Shown here piece after piece: positions 43,427 to 52,418 of a DNA stretch of 54,665 nucleotides. A program made the translations under genes and the position numbers. This DNA is from Saprospiraceae bacterium. GTDB taxonomy: Bacteria > Bacteroidota > Bacteroidia > Chitinophagales > Saprospiraceae. Below the pieces are notes generated by a model. The model was given only the letters and a program-made list of their open reading frames with translations. It was not told where the DNA came from and ran no database searches. Within the stretch, counting starts at the first letter, position 1. Every line of letters starts with the position of its first letter. Location of the stretch: positions 1-54,665 of the forward strand of contig JAHDBJ010000032.1 in assembly GCA_020630435.1 (NCBI GenBank). Direction: 5' to 3'.

Positions 43427-43810
43427 ATGAATCTAAAATTTTTAAGAATTGGTTTAATTCTGGCAATACTTGCTGTACTACTAGGAGCTTTTGCTGCACA
43501 TGGATTAAAAAGTAAAATTGAATTAGATAGGATAGGAATATTTAATACTGGTGTCCGCTATCATTTTTATCATACATTTGCTATATTGATCGCAGCGTTA
43601 CTACAAGAAAAATTAATCCCTAAATTTGTTAATCTATCTTTGTATTGCTTCTTATTTGGAATAGTGTGTTTTTCTGGTTCTTTGTATTTATTAGCTTGTA
43701 AATATTGGCTAAGTATAGATTGGTGGTGGTTAGGGCCAATCACCCCGATTGGCGGTGTTGCTTTTATATTAGGTTGGTTTTTTCTTTTACTAGCAACAGT
43801 TAAAAAATAA
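43427..43810 (+). CDS. DUF423 family membrane protein
   Basis: 127 residues with four membrane spans and the DUF423 pattern: ILAVLLGAFAAHGLKSKI near the N terminus, IFNTGVRYHFYHTFAILIAALL, CFSGSLYLLA and the closing ITPIGGVAFILGWFFLLLATV. Full length. Function is unknown. It is transcribed alone, convergent with the DUF192 gene. Confidence 0.92.
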   Translation: MNLKFLRIGLILAILAVLLGAFAAHGLKSKIELDRIGIFNTGVRYHFYHTFAILIAALLQEKLIPKFVNLSLYCFLFGIVCFSGSLYLLACKYWLSIDWWWLGPITPIGGVAFILGWFFLLLATVKK

Positions 43811-43829
43811 GCCCACTTGTTTAAGACTA

Positions 43830-43849
43830 AAAGAATAACTTCCTGATTT
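43830..43849 (-). repeat. Dispersed 20-bp repeat, copy 1
   Basis: The reverse strand reads AAATCAGGAAGTTATTCTTT, identical over 20 bases to 52419-52438. It lies in the 82-bp convergent gap between DUF423 and DUF192. Copy A of the 165-bp palindromes starts with the related CAGGAAGTTGTTT. Confidence 0.6.
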
Positions 43850-43892
43850 TCAATATTCCTTAAAAGCTAATTTTAAATATACTCTAATTATT

Positions 43893-44444
43893 TTATAAAG
43901 ATTCAAATTTTATAAAATCCCCCTCTTCAATTCCTCTACTTTTACAAAAACCTGCGACTACTTCTACAACATATTTTGCGGGTATATTAGAGGGAAGAGA
44001 ACGTTCAGAAAGCGTTTCTGTATTGGGATAAATTTTCACAATTTTATTATTCTCGTCTATATATAATATATCTAGAGAGATATACGTATTCTTCATCCAG
44101 AATGCTTGTAACTTGGGGGCATCGAAGGTAAATAACATCCCTTGATTTGGAGACATATAACGCCGATACATTAAACCTTGCTCTCGTTGGGCTTCTGTAT
44201 CGGCTATTTCAATATCAATCGTCTTGATAATTTCTTCAGTATTCTTTTTAATAAAACTTAGATTACCTTCTTTTTTAAACTGTGGGATATTTGTTGTAGT
44301 TGTAGAGATGTAATCGTTCTCGGGCTTATTAAAAAGATCTGTAGGGAGCATTGGTATAATTAAAGATATTCCAAATAATAGTACTAATCCGATGACAATA
44401 AACTTTCTTTTATTAACAGGTTGTTTTCTTCTTCTATTCGTCAT
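43893..44444 (-). CDS. DUF192 family protein, membrane-anchored
   Basis: 183 residues. One N-terminal span after a basic tail (KFIVIGLVLLFGISLIIPML) leads to an extracytoplasmic DUF192 domain: EAQREQGLMYRRYMSPNQGMLFTFD, FWMKNTYISLDILYIDENNKIVKI and AKYVVEVVAGFCKSRGIEEGD. Family members bind an unknown small ligand. It starts 1 base after the msrB stop, last gene of the fbp-msrB-DUF192 operon. Confidence 0.92.
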   Translation of the reverse strand: MTNRRRKQPVNKRKFIVIGLVLLFGISLIIPMLPTDLFNKPENDYISTTTTNIPQFKKEGNLSFIKKNTEEIIKTIDIEIADTEAQREQGLMYRRYMSPNQGMLFTFDAPKLQAFWMKNTYISLDILYIDENNKIVKIYPNTETLSERSLPSNIPAKYVVEVVAGFCKSRGIEEGDFIKFESL

Positions 44445-44445
44445 T

Positions 44446-44889
44446 TTATTTCACTTTTGTTAAAGCTAGAGCATTAATACAGTATCGTAAACCACTAGGA
44501 AGCGGGCCATCTTGAAAAACGTGTCCTAAATGTGCTTGGCAAGTATTGCAAACTGTTTCTATTCTTCGCATCCCAAACTTTCTATCCTCATTATAAGCGA
44601 TTGCATTTTCTTTAATTGGTTGAGTAAACGACGGCCAGCCTGTACCAGAGTCAAATTTTTCATTGGCATCAAAGAGTAATGTATCACAGCACACACAAGC
44701 ATATATTCCAGGTTCAAAAAGAGTACACAGCTCTGAGCTATGGGCTCGTTCGGTTCCTTGTTGTCGAGTAATTCTATAAACTTCTGTTGTGAGAAGTTCT
44801 TTCCATTCATTATCTGTCTTAACGATTACCTTATCAGGTTGCGGATTTCCTTTTGTTGCAAATTTTATAACATCAATCCATTTTAGCAT
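44446..44889 (-). CDS. msrB: Peptide-methionine (R)-S-oxide reductase
   Basis: 147 residues. Reduces the R isomer of methionine sulfoxide in proteins. The zinc site is Cys65-x2-Cys68 and Cys114-x2-Cys117. The catalytic Cys137 lies in GLRYCINALAL (usually RYCINSASL), and SGTGWPSF and NTCQAHLGHVFQDGP are classic. There is no resolving N-terminal MsrA domain and no signal peptide, so it is a cytosolic single-domain enzyme. It sits between fbp and the DUF192 gene with gaps of 12 and 1 bases. Confidence 0.95.
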   Translation of the reverse strand: MLKWIDVIKFATKGNPQPDKVIVKTDNEWKELLTTEVYRITRQQGTERAHSSELCTLFEPGIYACVCCDTLLFDANEKFDSGTGWPSFTQPIKENAIAYNEDRKFGMRRIETVCNTCQAHLGHVFQDGPLPSGLRYCINALALTKVK

Positions 44890-44901
44890 CTATGTATCTT
44901 T

Positions 44902-45909
44902 TTAGTTTGGAACAGCACTATATTTTTGAATAAAAGCTTTCATTTCATCAACCATTTCAGGTGAGCCTACAACAATAGTAGCTCGCTGGTGTAATTCAAC
45001 AGGCTGTATTTCTAGAATTCGCTGTAACAATGTATTAATTGCCTTTCCTCCAGCTTGCTCTACTAAATATGATATGGGATTACACTCATATAATAAGCGT
45101 AGCTTTCCTTGAGGATACTTCCGAGTATTTGGATATAAAAAGATACCTCCTATGAATAAAATCCTGTGAATATCGGAAACCATTGAGCCAATATATCTTA
45201 ACCTTAGATTTTCATCCGAACAGTGGTCAATGTAACGACGCATTTCTAGATCAAATTTACTATAATATCCTTGATTGATTGAATAATCCAAGCCTCTTTT
45301 AGGAATTTGAATATTACGATGAGACAGGCAAAATTCCCCTATTGAAGGATCTAGTGTAAAACCATTTACTCCATTACCTGTAGAATATACTAAAATCGTA
45401 GAGGTACTATAAATGATGTATCCTGCTGCTACTTGCTCAACACCTTTTTGTAAAAAATCTTCCAATTTGCACGGTCCATCTAAAGGACTTACTCGTCTAT
45501 AAATGCTAAATATTGTACCAACCGATATATTAACATCGATATTAGAAGATCCATCTAAAGGATCAAACAGCACTACATACTTCGCATTTTTAGATTCTAG
45601 TGTAGGCATTACAATGAAATCTTCATTTTCTTCTGAAGCAATTCCACAGCATTCTCCACTATTCTGCAAGCATTCAATCAACTTGTCATTGGCATACATA
45701 TCCAATTTCTGGACTTGTTCTCCATGAGAATTCTCCTCACCTGCAGCACCTAGTATGTTTACTAGTCCAGCACGATTGACTTCTCGATTTACAATTTTGG
45801 CAGCAACTCCTATATCTCTCAACAAACCTGTCAATTCGCCTGTCGCATATGAAAAATCTTTTTGTCGGCGAATTATGAATTCATCTAATGTGGTGATTTT
45901 ACTTGGCAT
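44902..45909 (-). CDS. fbp: Fructose-1,6-bisphosphatase, class 1
   Basis: 335 residues. Hydrolyses fructose 1,6-bisphosphate to fructose 6-phosphate in gluconeogenesis. The metal-binding loop FDPLDGSSNIDVNISVGTIFSIY near residue 115 and the nearby EENEDF acidic region are intact, as are RYIGSMVSDIHRILFIGGIFLYP (substrate side) and LVEQAGGKA with a final GSPEMV. First gene of the fbp-msrB-DUF192 operon. A 105-bp gap with no clear feature separates it from the comEC stop. Confidence 0.95.
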   Translation of the reverse strand: MPSKITTLDEFIIRRQKDFSYATGELTGLLRDIGVAAKIVNREVNRAGLVNILGAAGEENSHGEQVQKLDMYANDKLIECLQNSGECCGIASEENEDFIVMPTLESKNAKYVVLFDPLDGSSNIDVNISVGTIFSIYRRVSPLDGPCKLEDFLQKGVEQVAAGYIIYSTSTILVYSTGNGVNGFTLDPSIGEFCLSHRNIQIPKRGLDYSINQGYYSKFDLEMRRYIDHCSDENLRLRYIGSMVSDIHRILFIGGIFLYPNTRKYPQGKLRLLYECNPISYLVEQAGGKAINTLLQRILEIQPVELHQRATIVVGSPEMVDEMKAFIQKYSAVPN

Positions 45910-46014
45910 AAGTCTGATTTAATTATGGGCAAAAGATAATCTTTAGTTTTTTTATATTTGGAAGCACAAAGATAAGAAGTAATCAGAACATAAATCATTG
46001 TTGCCAGACAAATT

Positions 46015-48114
46015 TCATTCTTGACTTTTATAAATAAATGCTCCTTCCTTGTTTATATCGTATACGTTTATGTCTAATTCTCTTGAAGTCTTCTTCCATT
46101 TCTTTATTCTGTCATTGTAATTTGAGCCATCAAAAATTAGCAATTTAAATTCATACTTTTGCTTTAAGTCCGCTATATCAATGGTAGGATTATCTCTAAA
46201 TAAAATATAATCAACCTTTTTAATTTCATTATCCAGATGACCATAATTTTTATTTACCTCTAGAATTTTTTTATCAAAAATCTTTAAAATATTTCCTTTT
46301 TTATACACCACATCGTATGATTTAGAAAAGGTATCCAGAACTATCGTATCAAACAGTTGCCCTCCTAGAGCCCAACGATAATTTTGAGTAATATAGTTGA
46401 CTTTCTGTTTAGAAATATTCGACGATTGTAAGGATAAAATTTTCCGACCATTTATTATATCGATTATTGTGTTTTTATAAGAATGGTATATAACAAATGA
46501 CATTTGTCTCGACCGAATATAATCGTTATAATAAGTGTGTACTCCTAGAAATATTGCTATAAAAAAGCCAAATGCTAACCATTTTTGTTTTTTTACTGTG
46601 AGGTAAATCGCAATTGTTATAGTTAAAAAATATAATAAAAATACGCTTGGCTTACAAATCCAAATCCCTTTGATTAAATGATAAGGAAATTGTTCTATTT
46701 TATAAATTACCTGATTCATGAAACTAATAATCCACCAAATTATATTACCTATAAAATCTGATAATAAGGGTATAGCATGAACAATAAATAATAAAAGACC
46801 TCCTCCTAATACAAATGTCGCTAGATAGACTATGACAATGCCTGTCAATAAAAAATAGCTTGGAAATTGATGGAAATAATATAAACTAATGGGTAATGTA
46901 CCGATCTGTGCGGCTACACTAATAGTTCCTAATTGCCATATTGTATCCAAAATTTTATTTTCAATATAGATTAGATTATACAATTTGGGTTGAAAAAAAA
47001 CAATTGCTAATACAGCAAAATAAGAAAGTTGAAAGCCTATATTTTTTATTAAAAAGGGATTAAAACAGAGTAAGACAAAAGCTGAAACTGCCAAGGTATT
47101 ATAGATGTTTGAGGTACGATTTAATATCTTTCCAATTAAGATAAAACTAAACATTGTAGTAGCTCGCAAGACCGAAGGAGCAGCACCAGTCATAAAGGCA
47201 AAAAGCCAAATTACAATTAAAATACTTAAATATTTCAATTGTTTATAAGTCCTTCCTTGTTGCTTTTTCAAATTGAAAAAAAACATAAAAAAGTAAGCTA
47301 CTAGACCTACATGTAATCCTGATACTGCTAGCACATGAATTGCTCCTGTATCAGTGTATGCTTTCTTTAATGCTACACTTAAATCATTTTTATAACCAAT
47401 AATTAAAGCTGCTGCAACAGCATATTCATCAGCCGTTGGTAAAAACTGTTTAAGTATTCCTGCAAAATATTGTTGACTAGAAAAAGCATATCTATAAATA
47501 GATTGTCCTTGATCATTATCAATTAATTGAATTTGATTGCTTTTAATATAAGCCTGATAATAAATGTTTTGATTTTCCATATAGGATTGATAATCAAACA
47601 TATGAGGATTTAAAGGAGCTGCAATTTTTTGAATTTTCCCCGAAAACAGTATTAAGTCACCATATCTTAGAGAATGTTGTGGTTCTTCACCTTTAGCTTG
47701 AATCCATATTGTTCCCGAAGTTCGATTTAAAATATTATGGGAATGACCGATTTGTATTACCTTACAAGGAAATTGAATGCCTGCTTTAGTCTTTTTAGGC
47801 ATATCATTAATAAGTCCTAAAACAATATTATTCTCGACTATATATTGTTGAAAGTGATTTAAATGATTAATTTCCTTTTGTGAATGCATTAATAAATATC
47901 CTAGAAGGAATAAAATTACATTCAACAAATAACCATATATGTATCTATCCTTAAAATTAGTTTGTTTAAATGCAAAAACTAATAGCATTATCCCTATTAT
48001 GAATAGTAAATAATCATTATACTCAATGGAATAATTAAGGCTAAACGATACTAATATTCCTATTGAGAAGGGAATAAGAAAACGTACAAAAGGAATTTCA
48101 TTCCAGTTTATCAT
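46015..48114 (-). CDS. comEC: ComEC/Rec2 family DNA-uptake channel protein
   Basis: 699 residues with about ten membrane spans. The DUF4131 N-terminal domain (residues about 25-190) precedes the competence domain, recognised by AIHVLAVSGLHVGLVAYF near residue 262, the FMTGAAPSVLRATTMFSF stretch, and GFQLSYFAVLAIVFFQP. The C-terminal soluble tail (about 530-699) lacks the metallo-beta-lactamase HxHxDH motif seen in some ComEC proteins, which is usual for Bacteroidota. It should carry single-stranded DNA across the inner membrane during transformation. It is transcribed alone; the other competence genes are not in this window. Confidence 0.9.
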   Translation of the reverse strand: MINWNEIPFVRFLIPFSIGILVSFSLNYSIEYNDYLLFIIGIMLLVFAFKQTNFKDRYIYGYLLNVILFLLGYLLMHSQKEINHLNHFQQYIVENNIVLGLINDMPKKTKAGIQFPCKVIQIGHSHNILNRTSGTIWIQAKGEEPQHSLRYGDLILFSGKIQKIAAPLNPHMFDYQSYMENQNIYYQAYIKSNQIQLIDNDQGQSIYRYAFSSQQYFAGILKQFLPTADEYAVAAALIIGYKNDLSVALKKAYTDTGAIHVLAVSGLHVGLVAYFFMFFFNLKKQQGRTYKQLKYLSILIVIWLFAFMTGAAPSVLRATTMFSFILIGKILNRTSNIYNTLAVSAFVLLCFNPFLIKNIGFQLSYFAVLAIVFFQPKLYNLIYIENKILDTIWQLGTISVAAQIGTLPISLYYFHQFPSYFLLTGIVIVYLATFVLGGGLLLFIVHAIPLLSDFIGNIIWWIISFMNQVIYKIEQFPYHLIKGIWICKPSVFLLYFLTITIAIYLTVKKQKWLAFGFFIAIFLGVHTYYNDYIRSRQMSFVIYHSYKNTIIDIINGRKILSLQSSNISKQKVNYITQNYRWALGGQLFDTIVLDTFSKSYDVVYKKGNILKIFDKKILEVNKNYGHLDNEIKKVDYILFRDNPTIDIADLKQKYEFKLLIFDGSNYNDRIKKWKKTSRELDINVYDINKEGAFIYKSQE

Positions 48115-48163
48115 AAAAACTAAATTATAAATATATGAAAATACATTGTTATAAATCAGTTTT

Positions 48164-48192
48164 AAAAAAAGGAAAGACTTTTACATCTTTCC
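48164..48192 (-). terminator. Strong intrinsic terminator on the reverse strand, upstream of comEC
   Basis: GGAAAGA (48171-48177) and TCTTTCC (48186-48192) form a perfect 7-bp stem with an 8-nt loop. On the reverse strand it is followed by seven T residues (complement of 48164-48170). It lies 50 bases before the comEC ATG and so ends a reverse-strand transcript that is not comEC. Confidence 0.75.
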
Positions 48193-48317
48193 TGCCTATT
48201 TTTACACAATTTTGATTTTGAATCACAAAAACAAATAGAACTGATTATATTAATTAAGTAGTAGTTAGAATTAGTGTTTGATAGTAGTATCTGTTGTAAT
48301 CAGCTATTCGCTTTTGA
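48165..48317 (-). ncRNA. Candidate small RNA, about 150 nt
   Basis: On the reverse strand a -7 match (TATATTTG) and a strong terminator bracket about 150 nt without an open reading frame. Inside, GAATAG-CTGATTA (complement of 48297-48309) pairs with TAATCAG-TT-CTATTT (complement of 48233-48247): 13 base pairs with a 2-nt bulge, enclosing a 49-nt loop rich in ACTACTA-like repeats. I cannot assign it to 6S, SRP or another named RNA. Its nature is inferred from signals only. Confidence 0.4.
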
Positions 48318-48322
48318 TAAAA

Positions 48323-48330
48323 CAAATATA
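48323..48330 (-). promoter_or_regulatory. -7 element for the candidate small RNA
   Basis: The reverse strand reads TATATTTG, an exact match to TAnnTTTG, about 150 bases before the terminator at 48192. The -33 position shows only a partial TT match, so the promoter is moderate at best. Confidence 0.4.
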
Positions 48331-48724
48331 ATAGCTATGATTGGTTTAGAATATTCTTTTTTTAAAAAAAAATTACATCCATAGGTAATTGAAATAAATA
48401 TTTATATGTAATAAATTAGAAGTATTTTTGAATATTTATCAAAGAAAACAATTTTATAATGTGATTATTTTAAATAAAAGGTGAAAAAAAGAAAATTAAT
48501 TTTCTTTTTTTTTAAAAATTAAAAACATTAACCAATTAGAATTTCATGTCACATTATCAATTTTTATCATAGAATATTAATTCAATCACATTTATCTACT
48601 TTAATTATCACTTTATTTATCTTTAAAAAGATGATCTTTTATAAGTACTCTTTTATTTTTAACAAGCAGTTTATCAATCCTAGCTATGGACTAACATAAC
48701 ATACGTCAAATCCCAAAATAAACA
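48331..48724. other. AT-rich intergenic region
   Basis: About 390 bp with no convincing gene. It is extremely AT-rich and contains a perfect 28-bp palindrome at 48484-48511 (A7-GAAAATTAATTTTC-T7) and AAAAGAT-G-ATCTTTT near 48626. The promoter of the 48725 gene should lie here but no element stands out. There is no cluster of DnaA boxes to suggest an origin. Confidence 0.5.
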
Positions 48725-49975
48725 ATGAAAAAAACAATTATTACTTTTCTAAAAGCCCTGTTATTATTTGCTACATTTTATCTCTTATATCTCAATATCA
48801 AACTTTATTATCAGCCTACTTTTAAAAACATAAATGGTACTATAATCAATAGAGATGTTTATTATCAGCTCCAATTTCTAAAACAAACTATCAAAAATAA
48901 TGCAGGTACTGAAATGCAAAATATATATCCTGAAGGGTTTATTTTTTTGAATGTTTTATATGGGTTAGCATGGTGCGACCTTATTAAAAATAAACCAAGT
49001 ACTTCTACTATTTTCAAAGAGGGTATTACAGAAATTGATTATGCACTTTCAGAAATTTCTTCTAGTCAAGCTAAAATTATTTTTAGTCCCGATTTAGCGC
49101 TTCCTTATGGTGCTTTTTACAATAGCTGGAATAATTATTTGCTTGCCAAAAAGTTAAGTCTTTCGACCGTCTTACAGGATAGCATAGCCCTTAAAAGATT
49201 TAAATTTCAAAGTAATATAATTGCTAAAGCCATTCAAAAAAGCTCAATTCCATATATTGCTTCATATGAAAATGGAACATGGCCTTCTGATATTATCGTT
49301 GGAGTTGCTTCATTAGCAATTTATAATGAAATCATTGACGACAAATATCATCCCCTAATTAAACAATGGCTAAAAAAAGTAGAACAAGGTTTAACCCCTT
49401 TCGCTCAACTCATTCCTCACGTTGTTGATTCAAATACAGGAGAAAGTTATGGGTTACCAAGAGGTTGTTCCCAGAGTCTTATGCTGAATTTTATGTTTGA
49501 AATTGATTCCGTTTTTGGTCATAATCAGTATAAACGTTATAAAAAGCACTTCTTTGAAAATCGCTTTGGTTTACTCGGCATTAGAGAATATCCCAAAGGG
49601 AAAAATGGTAAAGGAGACATTGATTCTGGTCCTATTCTCCTTGATATTGGTGGTGCGGCTTCAATCGTAGGAATAAGAACGTCTTTTTTATACCAAGATT
49701 ATACTACTTATCAGTCTTTAAGAAATAGTGTGGAAGCATTTGGAATACCCCTAACATGGAATAAAAAGAAACGGTATTTGTTGGGGCAACTACCAATTGC
49801 TGATGCCTTTATTACTTGGGGTAACTCTATTCATCATCAACCAATAAGTGATTTACCAACTAGTATGAATTATTGGATATTCCATTTATTATCGCTATCC
49901 ATTATTTTAATGATTGCTTACTTATATTTTTCAATATTTAAAAAATATTCTGCTGCCGAAAACGATGACAACTGA
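48725..49975 (+). CDS. Unknown membrane-anchored protein, possible alpha/alpha-toroid
   Basis: 416 residues. Membrane spans at both ends (ITFLKALLLFATFYLLYLNI near residue 5 and FHLLSLSIILMIAYLYFSIF near residue 385). The large central part is helical with repeated conserved-looking motifs: YPEGFIFLNVLYGLAWCDL, ENGTWPSDIIVGVASLA, YGLPRGCSQSLMLNFM and GKGDIDSGPILLDIGGAAS. This spacing recalls alpha/alpha-barrel enzymes of the linalool dehydratase or terpene-cyclase kind, but I cannot name the family and assign no function. Its 3' end overlaps the convergent lipoprotein gene by 58 bases. Confidence 0.65.
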   Translation: MKKTIITFLKALLLFATFYLLYLNIKLYYQPTFKNINGTIINRDVYYQLQFLKQTIKNNAGTEMQNIYPEGFIFLNVLYGLAWCDLIKNKPSTSTIFKEGITEIDYALSEISSSQAKIIFSPDLALPYGAFYNSWNNYLLAKKLSLSTVLQDSIALKRFKFQSNIIAKAIQKSSIPYIASYENGTWPSDIIVGVASLAIYNEIIDDKYHPLIKQWLKKVEQGLTPFAQLIPHVVDSNTGESYGLPRGCSQSLMLNFMFEIDSVFGHNQYKRYKKHFFENRFGLLGIREYPKGKNGKGDIDSGPILLDIGGAASIVGIRTSFLYQDYTTYQSLRNSVEAFGIPLTWNKKKRYLLGQLPIADAFITWGNSIHHQPISDLPTSMNYWIFHLLSLSIILMIAYLYFSIFKKYSAAENDDN

Positions 49976-50742
49976 TAACCAATTGATTTGCCTTGATGTT
50001 GATAATCTTCGCTTAATACTAAATAGTTGTCAGGCAATAAAAATCCATAGTCTAATTTAAGAGGCAACCCTAATTCAGTGTATGCTTCAGCAACTAAATA
50101 AAAAGGGCGTAATGAGAACGGCAGTTCAGCTAAATAAAGCACAGTTTTATCATTCGTTTTTTCAAAAGTCATCTCATAGGCTTGCCCTTCAATAGTCGGA
50201 TTATTATATTTATTTGCTCCAAATATTTTCTGGGTTTCTTTTTGTTTAAAATATTTTTCAAAATCATTTTTCTGATGACTTAAGCGCATCCTAAAATCTT
50301 TTACTTTCGTCATATCGCCTTCTATCTTTTCAAAATCACCATGTTCCCCTGTATATCCAGCAATATACTTACCAGAAGGCTCAATGATCAACCAATCCAG
50401 CATTTCATCTTGATATTTCGTGTCAGGACGAGTCAATAAGATAGTACCAGAAGGCGGATCAACATATATTGACATCTCTCCTTTGTGTCTTGGATCATCT
50501 GAAGCTAACATTTCATTATGAAACGTCCAAGTCCACATTTCTGAAAAAAAATATTGTCCCTGACTGGGTTTCCAATTTTCATTGCGGTATGCTGTAGCCA
50601 CCCATTGAGGTGATTCTACAAGCACTTTTTTCTTTTTCAATCCTACGTTTTCCTCTTCGTTTTTTTCATCATTACTAGAGTTATTTTTACAAGCAAATAC
50701 TCCAATAATAAATACGAATACTATCCAATAATTGTTTTTCAT
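49918..50742 (-). CDS. Unknown lipoprotein downstream of the RetSat-like gene
   Basis: 274 residues. Signal peptide with lipobox VFAC (Cys near residue 18), then a Glu/Lys/Asn-rich linker. The mature protein has beta-rich blocks (YVDPPSGTILLTRPDTKYQD, LDWLIIEPSGKYIAGYTGEHGDF, VLYLAELPFSLRPFYLVAEAY) not matching a family I know. It starts 21 bases after the oxidoreductase stop, so the two are probably one operon. The last 58 bases overlap the convergent 48725 gene. Confidence 0.75.
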   Translation of the reverse strand: MKNNYWIVFVFIIGVFACKNNSSNDEKNEEENVGLKKKKVLVESPQWVATAYRNENWKPSQGQYFFSEMWTWTFHNEMLASDDPRHKGEMSIYVDPPSGTILLTRPDTKYQDEMLDWLIIEPSGKYIAGYTGEHGDFEKIEGDMTKVKDFRMRLSHQKNDFEKYFKQKETQKIFGANKYNNPTIEGQAYEMTFEKTNDKTVLYLAELPFSLRPFYLVAEAYTELGLPLKLDYGFLLPDNYLVLSEDYQHQGKSIGYQLSSFSAAEYFLNIEKYK

Positions 50743-50763
50743 TTTTATAGTTTTTAATAAAGA

Positions 50764-52353
50764 TTATCCATTCATAATTTTCTTCATAATATTCTTACCT
50801 GTCATAGCTGCGCTTGTTAACACTCCTGAAAATAATGCAGCTCCTACCCCCGCAGTTACAATATCTTGCCCCGTTAAATAGAAGTTTTTAATAGGTGTAC
50901 GAGGACGTAAGAATTTTTGACGAAAGCGTTTGGGAGTGTGATCTAATCCATAAAGTTCTCCTTTTTCATAATTCACAAAATGCTTCGTCGTTAATGGTGT
51001 AGACAACTCGTAATGAATCACTTTCCCTTCAACCTGAGGCAACTGTTTATACAATTCTGCCAGAAGTCTTTGAGCAATCTTTTCTTTTAACACATCGTAA
51101 TCCTCTCCTCTTTTCATCCATCGACTACCTTCCCATTGTTGAAATTTATCATAGGGCAATAAGGTGATAATATCTATGGTACTTTTTCCAGGATAACGAT
51201 TTGACCAATCAGGATCTTTTGCAGAAGGAAAAGAAATATAGACGACAGGAAAAGGTTGGTTTATATCATTGACATATCGCTCCACACAGGTATCATGGTC
51301 TACATCATCAGGATATATCCAAAAGTTTGTTTTAGGAAGCCCCAAGGATTCTGGCGTGCCTTCTAACCCTATGTATAAACAACCATGCGCTACAGAGGGG
51401 TTGACTTGTTGAAGTTTGTCGTAAATATCGTGTCTTTTTACTACTGCTTGGGGCATTAGTTGATTATAGGTAACAATCACCCCCGTACCACTAATAACAT
51501 TTTTAGCCTTGAATTCTTTCCCATCTTTCATTCGAACGCCCTTTGCTTGATTATTTTCAACAATAATCTCCGCAACTTCGGCACTAATCAGTATTGTGCC
51601 TCCCGCTTTTTCAATTACAGGATCAACCGTTTCCACAATTCTAGAAGATCCTCCTACAGGAAAATTCCCTCCATGAAAATAATGCTTAACCACAGAGGCG
51701 TGCATGGCAAAACTACTTTGCTTAGGCGGTAGACCATAGTCTCCATATTGCCCTGATAGTACCTTTATTAATGCTTCATTATCTGTCAGCGATTTTAATA
51801 CTTCATATGTTGTTCTATCTGTAAATTTATGATAAGCACTACGCATAAAACCACCTGAGATTGCACTCATTACAGAAGGCATGGCTTTGTCTAAATAGTA
51901 GTTTCGACTAGCTTTACTTGCTTTGAAGATCGTATCTACGTATTTATCAATTGCCTCTTTTTCACTAGGAAAATATTCATACATTTTTTCTTTAAAATGC
52001 TGGACACCCTTTACAAAATCATAGGATTTTTCACCAATAATAATCCTATCATAAACTTCCCCCATATCCGCCCACTTCAGTTCCCCTTCTGTTATATAAT
52101 CAAATAGCTTTTTTAAAATGCTATTAGGCCGTTGCATTTCCCCGATATAATGAATTCCTACATCCCATTCAAAATTTTTTCTTTTAAATACGTGTGTAAA
52201 ACCACCAGCTACATAATGCCGTTCTACGACTAATACCCGTTGTCCCTCTTTTGAAAGTATCGCTGCGGTACATAGGCTTCCTATACCTGAACCAATAATA
52301 ATAGCATCATAATCATCTGCTAGGATGGGCTTTTTCTTGTAAGACTGAATCAT
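50764..52353 (-). CDS. RetSat/CrtISO-like FAD-dependent oxidoreductase
   Basis: 529 residues. The N-terminal Rossmann motif DAIIIGSGIGSLCTAAILSKEG and the following VLVVERHYVAGGFTHVF bind FAD. NFEWDVGIHYIGEM, the FPVGGSSRIVETVDP segment and the C-terminal FYLTGQDIVTAGVGAALFSGVLTSA are characteristic of the carotenoid isomerase and all-trans-retinol 13,14-reductase (RetSat) group. It probably saturates or isomerises a polyene such as a carotenoid or retinoid. No other carotenoid genes lie nearby. Co-transcribed with a downstream lipoprotein. Confidence 0.85.
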   Translation of the reverse strand: MIQSYKKKPILADDYDAIIIGSGIGSLCTAAILSKEGQRVLVVERHYVAGGFTHVFKRKNFEWDVGIHYIGEMQRPNSILKKLFDYITEGELKWADMGEVYDRIIIGEKSYDFVKGVQHFKEKMYEYFPSEKEAIDKYVDTIFKASKASRNYYLDKAMPSVMSAISGGFMRSAYHKFTDRTTYEVLKSLTDNEALIKVLSGQYGDYGLPPKQSSFAMHASVVKHYFHGGNFPVGGSSRIVETVDPVIEKAGGTILISAEVAEIIVENNQAKGVRMKDGKEFKAKNVISGTGVIVTYNQLMPQAVVKRHDIYDKLQQVNPSVAHGCLYIGLEGTPESLGLPKTNFWIYPDDVDHDTCVERYVNDINQPFPVVYISFPSAKDPDWSNRYPGKSTIDIITLLPYDKFQQWEGSRWMKRGEDYDVLKEKIAQRLLAELYKQLPQVEGKVIHYELSTPLTTKHFVNYEKGELYGLDHTPKRFRQKFLRPRTPIKNFYLTGQDIVTAGVGAALFSGVLTSAAMTGKNIMKKIMNG

Positions 52354-52418
52354 TTTATATATTTATTAAGCTATTGCTGAAAAAAATGACAAAGAGTAAG
52401 CTCAAAAAGGCATAAACG

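Noticed and set aside
45953-45960. TATATTTG on the forward strand, a perfect -7 match between fbp and comEC
   Set aside because: No -33 element at the right distance and no forward gene or terminator downstream; probably chance in AT-rich DNA.
48360-48720. Very AT-rich stretch with several TTATC words, considered as a replication origin
   Set aside because: No cluster of DnaA boxes (TTATCCACA type), no dnaA, dnaN or gidA nearby; AT richness alone is not enough.
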